Below, piece by piece: positions 23,799 through 32,709 of a DNA stretch of 64,000 bases. The notes under the pieces are model-generated. The model saw only the letters and a list, made by a program, of their open reading frames with translations, made no database searches and was not told where the DNA came from. Within the stretch, counting starts at the first letter, position 1; every line of letters begins with the position of its first letter. This stretch comes from Micromonospora sp. NBRC 110009 (lineage in GTDB: Bacteria > Actinomycetota > Actinomycetes > Mycobacteriales > Micromonosporaceae): contig NZ_CP130427.1 in NCBI RefSeq assembly GCF_030518795.1, positions 6,076,001 to 6,140,000 of the forward strand. The letters run 5' to 3'. The translations under genes and the position numbers were made by a program.

Positions 23799-24989
23799 GT
23801 GAATCTGGGCGCTGTCCTGGTCACCGGCTTGTTCGCCGGGGGCGTCTCCTGCGCCGCCGCACAGGGCGGGCTGCTCACCGGCCTGGTCGCCCGCCAACGC
23901 GGCGTCGCCGCATCGAACACGCCGGGCGCCCGGCCGGAGGCGACGGCCGGGTGCCGGCAGGAGCGGGCCGTCGCCCTCGAACCACGCGAGGCCTGGCCAG
24001 AACGCGTGCTCGGCGGCTTGCGGGCGGCGCGCGATCGGGCCGGCGACGACCTCGCCCCGGTCGCCGCGTTCCTGGGCGGCAAGCTGGTCTCCCACACCCT
24101 GCTGGGCGCTCTGCTCGGCGCCCTGGGCGCTGCCGTGCAGCTCTCACCCACCATGCGGGTCTGGACCCAACTGGCCGCGGGCGCGCTGATCATGGCCTTC
24201 GGACTAGCGCAGCTCGGCGTCAACCCCTTCACTCGGCTCACCATCGGCACCCCGACGGCGTGGTCGCGGTTCGTTCGCGGCCGCGCCCGGTCCGAGGCCG
24301 CCTTCGCCCCCGCCCTGCTGGGCTTCGTCACCATCCTTGTGCCGTGCGGGGTCACCCTGTCCGTCGAAGCCCTCGCCGTCGCCTCGAGTTCGGCGCTGGC
24401 CGGCGCCGCGACCATGGCGGTGTTCGTGATCGGCACCGCCCCGCAGTTCACGATTCTCGGGTACGTCGCCCGTGCGGCCGCCGCCTGGCGAAGCCGTCTG
24501 GTCCTCGCCACCGGCCTGCTGATGCTCGGCATCGGCCTGTACACGCTCAACGCCGGACTCACCCTGGCGGACTCACCCCTCGCCGCCCGGAACCTCTCGG
24601 TCGCTCTCGGGTTCGGTGCCGACCCCGCAGTGGGCGGCCCGGCTGTGGTGCACCGGTACCTGGACGGCCGGCAGGAGGTCGTCGTCACCGCCCGCAGCGA
24701 CGGATACGAGCCGGCCAACGTCGCGGTCGCGGCCGGGGTGCCGACCACTTTGGTGGTTCGCTCACAGAACAATCATGGCTGCACCCGCGCCCTCGTCGTC
24801 TCCGGGCTGGAGCGGCAGTGGATGCTGCCGGAAAGTGGTGAGACCCGCATCGACCTGGGCGTCCTGCAACCCGGCGTGCTGTCCTACACCTGCGGCATGG
24901 GCATGTACGGCGGGCAGTTGACCATCACCAACCGGCAGCAGGAAGGCGGGCCGGAGCGCCCGATCCGCACCTTGGGGTGGCCGGAATGA
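23799..24989 (+). CDS. SafE/DsbD-type membrane protein fused to a C-terminal cupredoxin domain
   Basis: A roughly 396-residue protein. The N-terminal GLFAGGVSCAAAQGGLLTGLVA carries the Cys of the sulfite-exporter TauE/SafE-DsbD family, with further helices to about residue 250 including a second conserved Cys in FVTILVPCGVTLSVEALAV. The last 95 residues are a cupredoxin: an N-terminal strand region, NNHGCTR with a His/Cys pair, and YTCGMGMYGG, giving plausible His/Cys/Met copper ligands. Such fusions are usually placed in copper or heavy-metal handling at the cytoplasmic membrane. Start at GTG 23799, five bases after AAGGGG; GTG 23793 is possible. Confidence 0.8.
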   Translation: MNLGAVLVTGLFAGGVSCAAAQGGLLTGLVARQRGVAASNTPGARPEATAGCRQERAVALEPREAWPERVLGGLRAARDRAGDDLAPVAAFLGGKLVSHTLLGALLGALGAAVQLSPTMRVWTQLAAGALIMAFGLAQLGVNPFTRLTIGTPTAWSRFVRGRARSEAAFAPALLGFVTILVPCGVTLSVEALAVASSSALAGAATMAVFVIGTAPQFTILGYVARAAAAWRSRLVLATGLLMLGIGLYTLNAGLTLADSPLAARNLSVALGFGADPAVGGPAVVHRYLDGRQEVVVTARSDGYEPANVAVAAGVPTTLVVRSQNNHGCTRALVVSGLERQWMLPESGETRIDLGVLQPGVLSYTCGMGMYGGQLTITNRQQEGGPERPIRTLGWPE

Positions 24990-25109
24990 GCCGTCTGAGC
25001 GGTATGCCGACGGGGGATGGCGGCGGAGCGCCCGAGCGGGAAAGATCCAGGTTCATGACGAGCGACTTCCGGATCGTTCGAGCGGAGGGCGGGAAATGGG
25101 TCGACGCCG

Positions 25110-26063
25110 ATGACCCCGGCGCAGCTACGCGCATACGTCGCCGTGGTCCGGCTGGGATCCGTCAAGCAGGCCGCCGCGCAGCTCGAGGTCTCCGAGTCGG
25201 CCGTCTCGCTGCACATCGCGCAGTTGCGCAAGGAGTTCGGCGACCAGTTGTTCTCCAGGACGGCGGCGGGCCTCGCGTTCACCCCCGGTGGCCTGCGGCT
25301 GGCCAGTCGCGCGGCGGAGTTGCTGGGCCTGCAGGACCGCACGGTGCTCGAGGTGAGTGCGGCGGGACGCGGCCGCCGCCTGCTGCGGGTGGCCGCGTCC
25401 AGCCTGTTCGCCGAGCTGGCCGCGCCGGGGCTGCTCGAGCTGTTCGCCAAACGCGCCGCCGACCTCGACGTCGAGCTGAGTGTCCGCAACCCGGCCTCCT
25501 TCGAGACGCTGCTGCAGACCCGTGCCGCGGACATCGCGATCGGGCCGCAGTCGTCCGCCCTCGACCCGTCGATCGCCGCCCAGCCGGTAATGAACTATCG
25601 ACTCGTGATCGTCGTCGGCCCGGACCATCCGCTGGCCGGGGTGCGGGCGTCGGCGGCGCAACTGCGTGAGCAGACCTGGCTGCTCGGGCCGTCGGCGGCC
25701 ACCGACCTGGGCGCGGTCCAGGCGATGCTGCGCCGGCTCGCCGTGCCCGACGACCGGCAGCAGATCTTCCAGAGCCACGCGGCCGCGGTGACCGAGGCGA
25801 AGCGCGGCAAGGGCATCGCACCGGCGCTGTCGTTCGCCGTCGCGCCGGACGTCCGTCAGGGCCATCTCCTGCTCACGCCGGGGCCGCACGCGACACTCGA
25901 GGCCGTCTGGCATTCGCTGGTGCTCGCCACGGGCACCCCGCCGGCCGCCGCGGAGCTGTCCCGGTTCGCCTCGACGCCGCGGGCGATTCAGGCGATGATT
26001 CGCGGCGCGGGCGTCAGCGTGGGCCACTTCAAGCCGGCGGTACACGTGACACTCTGGAGCTGA
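25110..26063 (+). CDS. LysR-family transcriptional regulator (possible CO dehydrogenase regulator)
   Basis: A 317-residue LysR regulator with its HTH at residues 4-60 (LRAYVAVVRLGSVKQAAAQLEVSESAVSLHIAQLRKEFGDQLFSR) and a substrate-binding domain from about residue 90. Mycobacterial and related CO dehydrogenase operons are controlled by a LysR protein (CutR), and this gene lies at the far end of the cox operon, so the same role is likely. It is convergent with coxE and their coding ends overlap by 76 bp, so antisense interference between regulator and operon is possible. The assignment to CutR is contextual. Confidence 0.87.
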   Translation: MTPAQLRAYVAVVRLGSVKQAAAQLEVSESAVSLHIAQLRKEFGDQLFSRTAAGLAFTPGGLRLASRAAELLGLQDRTVLEVSAAGRGRRLLRVAASSLFAELAAPGLLELFAKRAADLDVELSVRNPASFETLLQTRAADIAIGPQSSALDPSIAAQPVMNYRLVIVVGPDHPLAGVRASAAQLREQTWLLGPSAATDLGAVQAMLRRLAVPDDRQQIFQSHAAAVTEAKRGKGIAPALSFAVAPDVRQGHLLLTPGPHATLEAVWHSLVLATGTPPAAAELSRFASTPRAIQAMIRGAGVSVGHFKPAVHVTLWS

Positions 26064-27223
26064 CGGGCGGCGTCCACCAGGTCCTGGAACGTCCCGGCCG
26101 GCAGCAACCGGTCGCAGTAGGGCAGCGCGGCGGCCATGCCCGCCACCCGGGGGGCGAAGCCGGGGGTCCCGGCCCGCGGATTCAACCAGACGATCCGGTA
26201 CGCGCGGCGGCGCAGCTTGGCCATCACGGCGGCCAGTTCGCCGGGTGGGTCGCTGTCCCAGCCGTCCGAGCCGATCATCACCACCGCCCCCCGGACGGCG
26301 TCACCGTGGTGGGAGGCGAGGAGGGCGCGCAGGTTCGTGGCGATCCGGGTGCCGCCGAACCGGTCCGACACGGCCGCACTGGCCTGCGCGACCGCCGTGA
26401 CCGGCGAGGTGTGTCGCAGCGCGACCGTGAGCCGGGTCAGCGTGGTCGCGAACGCGAACACCTCGGCGTCGGCGACCAGCGCGAACGCCCGCATCAGGTG
26501 CAGGTAGGCCGTCGCCTGCGCGCGCATCGACTCGCTGACGTCGCAGAGCAGCACGACCCGGCGGGGTCGCCGCACCGGCCGCTCGCGGACCACCTCGACG
26601 GGTTCCCACGCGGTGCGGCGGGCCCGGGCGACCGTCGGCCGCAGCGCGACCCGCCGTCCGGCCGGGCTGACGGCGTGCCGTCGGGTACGCCGGGTCGGCC
26701 AGCCGGCGACGGCCGCGCGCAGGGCCTCGCCGAGCAGTGCGACCTGCGCGGCGTCGAGTTCCTCGAACGGCCGGTCGGCGAGCCCGGCGAGAGCGGCGGG
26801 GCGCCGCTCGGGCAGCCGCAGCGCGGCATCGGACGTCCCCGCCTCGGCAACGGCCGGTGGCAGCGTCGCCCACGGCAGTCCACCGCCCGGGCGCGGGTCC
26901 GCGGTGTCCGCGGGCACCGGGACGTGCAGGTCGTCGCGGCGACCTGGCGGAGCCGCGGACCGAGTCAGTGGCAGCGGTGGCGCGTCGGCGAAGACGGCGG
27001 CGAAGACGCGGTCGAACGCGGCGAGGTCGGCGTGGCGCCGGACCAGGCTGATCCGGGCGGTCCAGTAGAGGGTGGATCTGTCCACGGGTGGGTTGGCGGC
27101 GAGTGCCCGGACGAAGTCGTCGACGTCGGTGAGCCCGGCAGGGACGCCGGCGTGCCGCAGCCGGTCGACGAGGGCCACGGCGAACGCAGCCCGGTCGATC
27201 CCGCGGAGCAGGCCGGAGCTCAC
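25988..27223 (-). CDS. coxE: CoxE-like von Willebrand factor A domain protein
   Basis: A 411-residue VWA_CoxE protein. The MIDAS motif is in VVLLCDVSESMRAQATAYLHLMRAF, with later VMIGSDGWDSDPPGELAAVMAKLRRRAYRIVWLNP, both typical of CoxE. CoxE works with the CoxD AAA ATPase to build the [CuSMoO2] active site of CO dehydrogenase. The GTG at 27223 overlaps the coxG stop (GTGA). The family core ends near ALPYCDRLLPAG; the final 35 residues are unusual and their coding sequence overlaps the LysR gene antisense. Confidence 0.87.
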   Translation of the reverse strand: MSSGLLRGIDRAAFAVALVDRLRHAGVPAGLTDVDDFVRALAANPPVDRSTLYWTARISLVRRHADLAAFDRVFAAVFADAPPLPLTRSAAPPGRRDDLHVPVPADTADPRPGGGLPWATLPPAVAEAGTSDAALRLPERRPAALAGLADRPFEELDAAQVALLGEALRAAVAGWPTRRTRRHAVSPAGRRVALRPTVARARRTAWEPVEVVRERPVRRPRRVVLLCDVSESMRAQATAYLHLMRAFALVADAEVFAFATTLTRLTVALRHTSPVTAVAQASAAVSDRFGGTRIATNLRALLASHHGDAVRGAVVMIGSDGWDSDPPGELAAVMAKLRRRAYRIVWLNPRAGTPGFAPRVAGMAAALPYCDRLLPAGTFQDLVDAARQLQSVTCTAGLKWPTLTPAPRIIA

Positions 27224-27984
27224 CGGCGGGCGACCAGCCAGGCGATCACCGCCCCGACGGCGACCAGGCCGACGAGCACCGGCACGAGCCGCTTGGTGAT
27301 CGACCGGCCGGCGATGCTGAGCAGGTCGAGCGCCTCGGCCTCGGCGGCGGGTCCGGCGGTGGTGGCCGTCGGGTCGGCGGGCGTGGGCTCGACGGCGGCG
27401 GGGCGGGAGGTGGGCACGGTGGCTGCCGAGGTGACGGGCTCCGGCTCGGGCCGGGTGGCGAAGGCGACCCGGGGGCTCGCCGATCCGGCGGCCAACGCCG
27501 CGGCACCCGGCTGCTCGGGAGCCGACGACGCCGCCGGTTCCTCGGCGGCCAGCCTGGCCTCGAGATTGGCGACGAACTGCGCGAGCAGCTTGCCGGACAC
27601 CTCCTTGATCATGCCGCTGCCGAACTGGGCCAGCTTCCCCGAGATCCTCAGGTCGGTGTCCACGCTGACCAGTGTCCGATCGCCGTCCGGCCGCAGCTGG
27701 GCGGAGACCAGTGCGGCCGCGTTGCCCGCGGACCGAGCGTCGCGGCCCTTCGCGTCGATCACTCCGTGGTATCGCGCGTCGTCCCTCTCGACGAACCGCG
27801 CCGTGCCCGCGAACTCGGCGATGACCGGCCCGACCTTGACCTTGACCTTGCCCTGGTGGACGTCTCCGTCGACGCCGGTGAGCTGGGCGCCCGGCAGGCA
27901 CGGCGCGATCCCTTCGAGGTCGGTGAGGACCGCCCAGGCTCGCTCGATCGGGGTGTTGACCGCGAACTCGTTGGTGATCCTCAT
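27220..27984 (-). CDS. coxG: CoxG-like SRPBCC membrane-anchoring protein
   Basis: A 254-residue protein. Residues 1-150 are a CoxG SRPBCC domain (INTPIERAWAVLTDLEGIAPCLPGAQ-like start, VKVGPVIAEFAGTARFVERDD, LRISGKLAQFGSGMIKEVSGKLLAQF). A Pro/Ala-rich linker follows, and one C-terminal helix, LVPVLVGLVAVGAVIAWLVARR, anchors it. CoxG is needed to attach CO dehydrogenase to the cytoplasmic membrane. It overlaps both coxD and coxE by 4 bp. Confidence 0.88.
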   Translation of the reverse strand: MRITNEFAVNTPIERAWAVLTDLEGIAPCLPGAQLTGVDGDVHQGKVKVKVGPVIAEFAGTARFVERDDARYHGVIDAKGRDARSAGNAAALVSAQLRPDGDRTLVSVDTDLRISGKLAQFGSGMIKEVSGKLLAQFVANLEARLAAEEPAASSAPEQPGAAALAAGSASPRVAFATRPEPEPVTSAATVPTSRPAAVEPTPADPTATTAGPAAEAEALDLLSIAGRSITKRLVPVLVGLVAVGAVIAWLVARR

Positions 27985-28850
27985 GGTTGCCTCTCCTGGT
28001 GGGTGCCGAGCGCGGCGGCGACGGTGGCACGGTCGTCGGTGGTCTTGGCGATGGCGCCGATGGTCCGCAGGACGTCGCCGGCGCCGAGATCGGTGGCGCC
28101 GAGCACGGACAGCGCGGCGACCCAGTCGATGGCCTCGGCCATACCGGGGGCCTTGTCCAGCTCGAGGTCGCGCACGCCGCTGATGAACTCGGTCGCCGTG
28201 CGGATCAGCGGCTCGGCCGCACCCGGCACGGCCCGGCGGACGATCTCGGCCGCCCGGCCCGGCTCAGGGAAGTCGATCCAGTGGTACAGACAGCGGCGGC
28301 GCAGCGCGTCGTGCAGCTCACGGCTGCGATTGGAGGTGAGCACGACGACCGGTGGCGTGGTCGCGGTGAACGTGCCGAGCTCGGGGATCGTGATGCCGGC
28401 CTCGCCGAGGAACTCGAACAGGAGGGCCTCGAATTCGTCGTCGGCGCGGTCGATCTCGTCGATCAGCAACACCGGCGGCACCGGCCCCGAATGGCGTACG
28501 GCCCGCAGAATGGGCCGTTCCTGAAGGAACTCGGCCGTGAACAGGTCGGCGTCGGTGAGCTTCGCGTGCCGGGCCTCGGCGAGACGGATCGCGAGCAACT
28601 GTCGCTGGTAGTTCCACTCGTAGAGCGCTTCGCCCGGGGTCAGCCCCTCGTAGCACTGCAGCCGGATCAGCGTCGTGTCCAGCGCCCGGGCCAGGGCCTT
28701 GGCCGCCGCGGTCTTGCCGACACCGGGCTCGCCCTCGAGCAACAGCGGCTTGCCGAGCTTCAGCGCCAGGAACAGCGCCATCGCCATGCCGTCGTCGGCC
28801 AGATAGTCCACGGCGTCGAGCCGGCGCTTGACCGCCAGGAAGTCCTTCAC
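27981..28850 (-). CDS. coxD: CoxD-like MoxR-type AAA+ ATPase
   Basis: A 289-residue AAA+ protein of the MoxR/CoxD group. Walker A is GEPGVGKTAAAKALARAL, Walker B VLLIDEIDRADDEFEALL, followed by sensor 1 VVLTSNRSRELHDALRRRC. In CO-oxidising bacteria CoxD acts as a chaperone in sulfur and copper insertion at the molybdenum site, with CoxE and CoxF. The GTG start at 28850 overlaps the preceding cytidylyltransferase stop. Confidence 0.9.
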   Translation of the reverse strand: MKDFLAVKRRLDAVDYLADDGMAMALFLALKLGKPLLLEGEPGVGKTAAAKALARALDTTLIRLQCYEGLTPGEALYEWNYQRQLLAIRLAEARHAKLTDADLFTAEFLQERPILRAVRHSGPVPPVLLIDEIDRADDEFEALLFEFLGEAGITIPELGTFTATTPPVVVLTSNRSRELHDALRRRCLYHWIDFPEPGRAAEIVRRAVPGAAEPLIRTATEFISGVRDLELDKAPGMAEAIDWVAALSVLGATDLGAGDVLRTIGAIAKTTDDRATVAAALGTHQERQP

Positions 28851-29425
28851 GGGGCCTCGCCCGCCAGCAGCCGTTCGTAATCCGCCCGGGTGTCGACGTC
28901 GATCGGCACCGGCCCGTCGGCGGGCACCTCGGTGACCGGGTAGCGGCCCGAGTGCAGCAGCTTCCAGACGGCCTTGTCGCCGTGCAGGCCGGACAACTCG
29001 GGGAAGACCTCGCGGCCGAACCGGAACGGATGCCCCAGCCCGTCGGAGTACCGGCACACGCCGAGCGGGGTGGGCGCCGCGGCGACCCGCCGGACGTCGG
29101 CGGCGCGCACGCCGGGCTGGTCGCCGAGGAGCAGGACGATCACGTCGGCGCGCGGGTCCACCACCTGCACCGCCGTCCGGATCGACGACCCGCAGCCGGC
29201 GGTGAAATCCGGGTTCTCGACGATCTCGACCCCGGTGAGGTCCACCCGCTCGCGCACCAGGCTCACCGCGCCGCCCAGCGTCACGAGCAGCTGCTCGAAG
29301 CGGCAGGAGCGGGCCAGCTCCAGGGTCGCGTCGAGCAGCGTCCGGCCCCGGTACGGCAGCAACTGTTTGGCCCCGCCGATCCGCACCGACGCTCCGGCGG
29401 CCAGGACCAGACCGGTCACGAACAC
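28847..29425 (-). CDS. MobA-like nucleotidyltransferase (molybdopterin cytidylyltransferase, MocA type)
   Basis: A 192-residue NTP-transferase. It opens with GLVLAAGASVRIGGAKQLLPYRGRTLLDATL, the nucleotide-binding loop with Lys, and has VLLLGDQPGVRAADV and the C-terminal PIDVDTRADYERLL. Proteins of this type make molybdopterin cytosine dinucleotide, the cofactor form used by xanthine-oxidase-family enzymes such as CO dehydrogenase. Its position inside the cox operon supports that. GTG 29425 used; GTG 29419 possible. Confidence 0.85.
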   Translation of the reverse strand: MFVTGLVLAAGASVRIGGAKQLLPYRGRTLLDATLELARSCRFEQLLVTLGGAVSLVRERVDLTGVEIVENPDFTAGCGSSIRTAVQVVDPRADVIVLLLGDQPGVRAADVRRVAAAPTPLGVCRYSDGLGHPFRFGREVFPELSGLHGDKAVWKLLHSGRYPVTEVPADGPVPIDVDTRADYERLLAGEAP

Positions 29426-29427
29426 GG

Positions 29428-30309
29428 CTATGCCGCCGTGAAGCTCGTGCGGCAGCCGGGGCAGCAGAACCAGAAGTCCCGCCCGTCAACCTGCGCCTGC
29501 GGCGTCTCCGGCCCGATCAACACGGTCATTCCGCACACCGGGTCGACCGCCTGCTGCGGCCGCGCCACCGGCGGGCCCGACACCGGCGCGTCCGAGCAGG
29601 GGGTCAGCCCGTCCACCCTGATCGCCCGAACCACCTCGGCCATGATCGACAGGGCGATCTCCTGCGGCGTACCCGCCCCGATGTCCACCCCGGCCGGCGA
29701 ATGGACGCGGGCCCGTTCGGCGTCGGTCAGCGCCAACTCGTCGAGCAGGGCCGCGGCGCGCTTGCGGCTGGCGACCAGCGCGATGAGGCCCACGCCGGCG
29801 TCGAGCGCGGCCCGGATGGCGTCCTGCTCACCCTTGCCGAGCCCGGCCACCACGACCGCGGTGACACCCGAGTAGTCGCCGGAAGCCGAGACCTCGAAGT
29901 CGAGGAACGCCGCCAGCTCCGCCACGGCGGCGCTGATCGGCGTGCTGCCGATCAGCCCCAGCACCGGCGCGGGCAGCATCGGCCGCAGGAAGATCTCGAT
30001 CGCGCCGCCCGAGTGGCACGGGTTGACCACCACCCGCGCGCCCGGCGTCTCGGGAAACGCGGCCGTGTCGTCCGGAAGCACCCGGAGCAGCAGGGTGTTG
30101 CCGTCCCGCAGGGCGTCGAGCGCGGCCGTGCGGACCGAACTCTCGGCGCAAGCCCCGCCGACGAAGCCCTCCATCGAGCCGTCCGCGAGGATCACCGCGG
30201 CATCGCCGGGCCGCGCCGACGTCGGGTCCTGGGCGCGGACGACAGTGGCGTGCACGAACGGCTCGCGCGAGGCGCTCAGCTCGCGGGCGCGGTCGTCGAT
30301 CAACGTCAT
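29428..30309 (-). CDS. XdhC/CoxF family maturation protein with C-terminal YHS domain
   Basis: A 293-residue protein. The N-terminal XdhC/CoxI domain (HATVVRAQDPTSARPGDAAVILADGSMEGFVGGACAESSV, later RVHSPAGVDIGAGTPQEIALSIMAEV) is followed by a C-terminal YHS-type metal-binding domain, DPVCGMTV then FWFCCPGCRTSF, contributing four cysteines. CoxF/XdhC proteins bind and sulfurate molybdenum cofactor before insertion. The YHS domain could serve in copper or metal delivery; that is inference. The gene lies between coxL and the cytidylyltransferase. Confidence 0.87.
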   Translation of the reverse strand: MTLIDDRARELSASREPFVHATVVRAQDPTSARPGDAAVILADGSMEGFVGGACAESSVRTAALDALRDGNTLLLRVLPDDTAAFPETPGARVVVNPCHSGGAIEIFLRPMLPAPVLGLIGSTPISAAVAELAAFLDFEVSASGDYSGVTAVVVAGLGKGEQDAIRAALDAGVGLIALVASRKRAAALLDELALTDAERARVHSPAGVDIGAGTPQEIALSIMAEVVRAIRVDGLTPCSDAPVSGPPVARPQQAVDPVCGMTVLIGPETPQAQVDGRDFWFCCPGCRTSFTAA

Positions 30310-30318
30310 CAGGGCCCC

Positions 30319-32709
30319 TCAGACCGGCGGCCGCGGGTGACCGCGCATCGCGTCCCAGACCCGCGACGGCGTCAACGGCATGTCGGCATGCCGGACGCCG
30401 AACGGCTTGAGGGCGTCCACGACCGCGTTGACGATCGCCGGCGGCGAGCCGACGGTGGCGGACTCGCCCACGCCCTTCGCGCCGATCGGGTGGTGCGGCG
30501 AGGGGGTGACGGTGAAGCCGGTCTCCCAGTCGGGCACCTCGAGCGACGTCGGGATCAGGTAGTCCATCAGCGACGCGCCGAGGCAGTTGCCGTCCTCGTC
30601 GAACGCGATCATCTCCATCAGCGCCATGCCGACCCCGTCGGTCAGCCCGCCGTGCACCTGCCCCTCGATGATCATGGGATTGATCCGGGTTCCGCAGTCG
30701 TCGACCGCGATGAACCGCCGCACCTTGACCTGTGCGGTGCCGGGATCGACGTCCACCACGCAGATGTACGCCCCGTGCGGGTAGGTCAGGTTCGACGGGT
30801 TGTAGCAGATCTGCGCCTCGAGCCCGCCCTCGACGCCCTCGGGCAGATCGCCGGCGCCGTGCGCGCGCAGGGCGATGTCCTGGATCGTGACGGACTTGCC
30901 CGGGTCGCCCTTGACGTGGAATGCGCCCTTCTCCCAGTCCAGGTCGGCGACCGAGACCTCGAGCATGCCGGAGGCGATGATCCGGGCCTTGTCGCGGACC
31001 TTGCGGGCGACCAGGGCGGCCGCCGCACCCGACACCGGCGTCGAGCGACTGCCGTAGGTACCGAGGCCGAACGGGGTGTTGTCGGTGTCGCCGTGCACCA
31101 CGTCGATGTCGGCCGGCGGGATCCCGATCTCCTCGGCGACGATCTGGGCGAACGTCGTCTCGTGGCCCTGGCCCTGGGACTGCACGCTGAGCCGGACCAC
31201 GGCCTTGCCGGTCGGGTGCACGCGCAACTCGCAGCCGTCCGCCATGCCCAGGCCGAGGATGTCCATGTTCTTGCGGGGCCCGGCGCCGACGGCCTCGGTG
31301 AAGAACGCGATGCCGATGCCCATGAGCTCGCCTCGGGCCCGCTTCTCCGCCTGCTCCTGACGCAACTCGGCGTAGCCGGCCAGGTCCATCGCGAGCCGCA
31401 TGGTGGGCTCATAGTTGCCGGAGTCGTACACCCAGCCGGTCTTCGTCGTGTAGGGGAACTGCTCCGGTCTGATGAAGTTCTTCAGCCGCAGCTCGGCCGG
31501 GTCCATGCCCAGCTCATCGGCGAGGCAGTCGACGATCCGTTCGACCAGGTAGACGGCCTCGGTGATCCGGAACGAGCAGGCGTACGCGACGCCGCCGGGA
31601 GCCTTGTTGGTGTAGACCGCGGTCATCTTGCAGTAGGCGGCCTCGATGTCGTAGCTGCCGGTGAACACGCCGAAGAACCCAGCCGGATACTTCACCGGCG
31701 CGGCGGTGCCGTTGAACGCGCCGTGGTCGGCGAGCACGTTGGTGCGGATGGCCAGGATCCGGCCGTCCCGGGTCGCCGCGATCTCGCCGTGCATGATGTA
31801 GTCGCGGGCGAAGCCGGTGCTGATCAGGTTTTCGGACCGGTCCTCCATCCACTTCACCGGCACGCCGGTGACGATGGAGCCGACGATCGCGCAGACGTAG
31901 CCGGGATAGATCGGCACCTTGTTGCCGAACCCGCCGCCGATGTCCGGCGAGATCACCTGGATCTTGTGCTCGGGGATGCCCGCCACGATCGCGTACAAGG
32001 TGCGGTGCGCGTGCGGCGCCTGCGTGGTGGACCAGAGCCGCAGCTTGCCTTCGACCGCGTCGAAGTCGGCGACCGCCCCGCACGTCTCCATCGGCGCCGG
32101 GTGCACCCGGGGGTAGACGAGGTCCTGGCTGACCACCACGTCGGCGCGGGCGAACACGGCCGCGGTGGCCGCCTCGTCGCCGGTCTCCCAATCGAAGCAG
32201 TGGTTGTTCGCCTTGCCCTCGAGGTCGTCGCGGATCAGCGGGGCGTCCGGCTCCAGCGCGCGCCGCGCGTCGACGACCGGCTCGAGGACGTCGTACTCGA
32301 CGTCGATCAACTCGATCGCGTCCCGCGCCTCGTACCGGGTCTCGGCGACGACGAACGCCACCTCCTGACCCTGGAAGCGCACCTTGTCAGTGGCGAGCAC
32401 GGCCTGCACGTCGTTGGAGAGGGTCGGCATCCAGGCCAGGTTCAGCTCCGCCAGCATCGCCCCGGTCACGACCGCCTTGACCCCTGGCGAGGCCTCGGCG
32501 GCGCTGGTGTCGATGCTGACGATCCGGGCGTGCGCGACCGGCGCCCGAAGAATGGCGAGGTGCAGCATGCCGGGCAGCTGGACGTCGTCGACGTACCGGC
32601 CCCGGCCACGAACGAACCGCGGATCCTCCTTGCGCAGCATCCGGCCGTACCCGATCGGCTTCTGATCGTTGTCGTGGAAGGTGTCCACGCGATCGTGCAC
32701 GGTCGTCAT
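30319..32709 (-). CDS. coxL: Aerobic CO dehydrogenase large subunit, form I
   Basis: A 796-residue molybdenum hydroxylase large subunit. The active-site loop reads AYACSFR at residues 375-381, the form I signature AYXCSFR. Cys378 corresponds to the Cys that ligates copper in the Cu-S-Mo centre and marks true CO oxidisers rather than form II homologues. Other family motifs are PDIGGGFGNK, QSQGQGHETTFAQIVAEE and the late GAKGVGESATVGSPPAIVNAV with its catalytic Glu. It oxidises CO with water to CO2 and passes electrons to CoxS and CoxM. The ATG overlaps the coxS stop by 4 bp. Confidence 0.96.
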   Translation of the reverse strand: MTTVHDRVDTFHDNDQKPIGYGRMLRKEDPRFVRGRGRYVDDVQLPGMLHLAILRAPVAHARIVSIDTSAAEASPGVKAVVTGAMLAELNLAWMPTLSNDVQAVLATDKVRFQGQEVAFVVAETRYEARDAIELIDVEYDVLEPVVDARRALEPDAPLIRDDLEGKANNHCFDWETGDEAATAAVFARADVVVSQDLVYPRVHPAPMETCGAVADFDAVEGKLRLWSTTQAPHAHRTLYAIVAGIPEHKIQVISPDIGGGFGNKVPIYPGYVCAIVGSIVTGVPVKWMEDRSENLISTGFARDYIMHGEIAATRDGRILAIRTNVLADHGAFNGTAAPVKYPAGFFGVFTGSYDIEAAYCKMTAVYTNKAPGGVAYACSFRITEAVYLVERIVDCLADELGMDPAELRLKNFIRPEQFPYTTKTGWVYDSGNYEPTMRLAMDLAGYAELRQEQAEKRARGELMGIGIAFFTEAVGAGPRKNMDILGLGMADGCELRVHPTGKAVVRLSVQSQGQGHETTFAQIVAEEIGIPPADIDVVHGDTDNTPFGLGTYGSRSTPVSGAAAALVARKVRDKARIIASGMLEVSVADLDWEKGAFHVKGDPGKSVTIQDIALRAHGAGDLPEGVEGGLEAQICYNPSNLTYPHGAYICVVDVDPGTAQVKVRRFIAVDDCGTRINPMIIEGQVHGGLTDGVGMALMEMIAFDEDGNCLGASLMDYLIPTSLEVPDWETGFTVTPSPHHPIGAKGVGESATVGSPPAIVNAVVDALKPFGVRHADMPLTPSRVWDAMRGHPRPPV

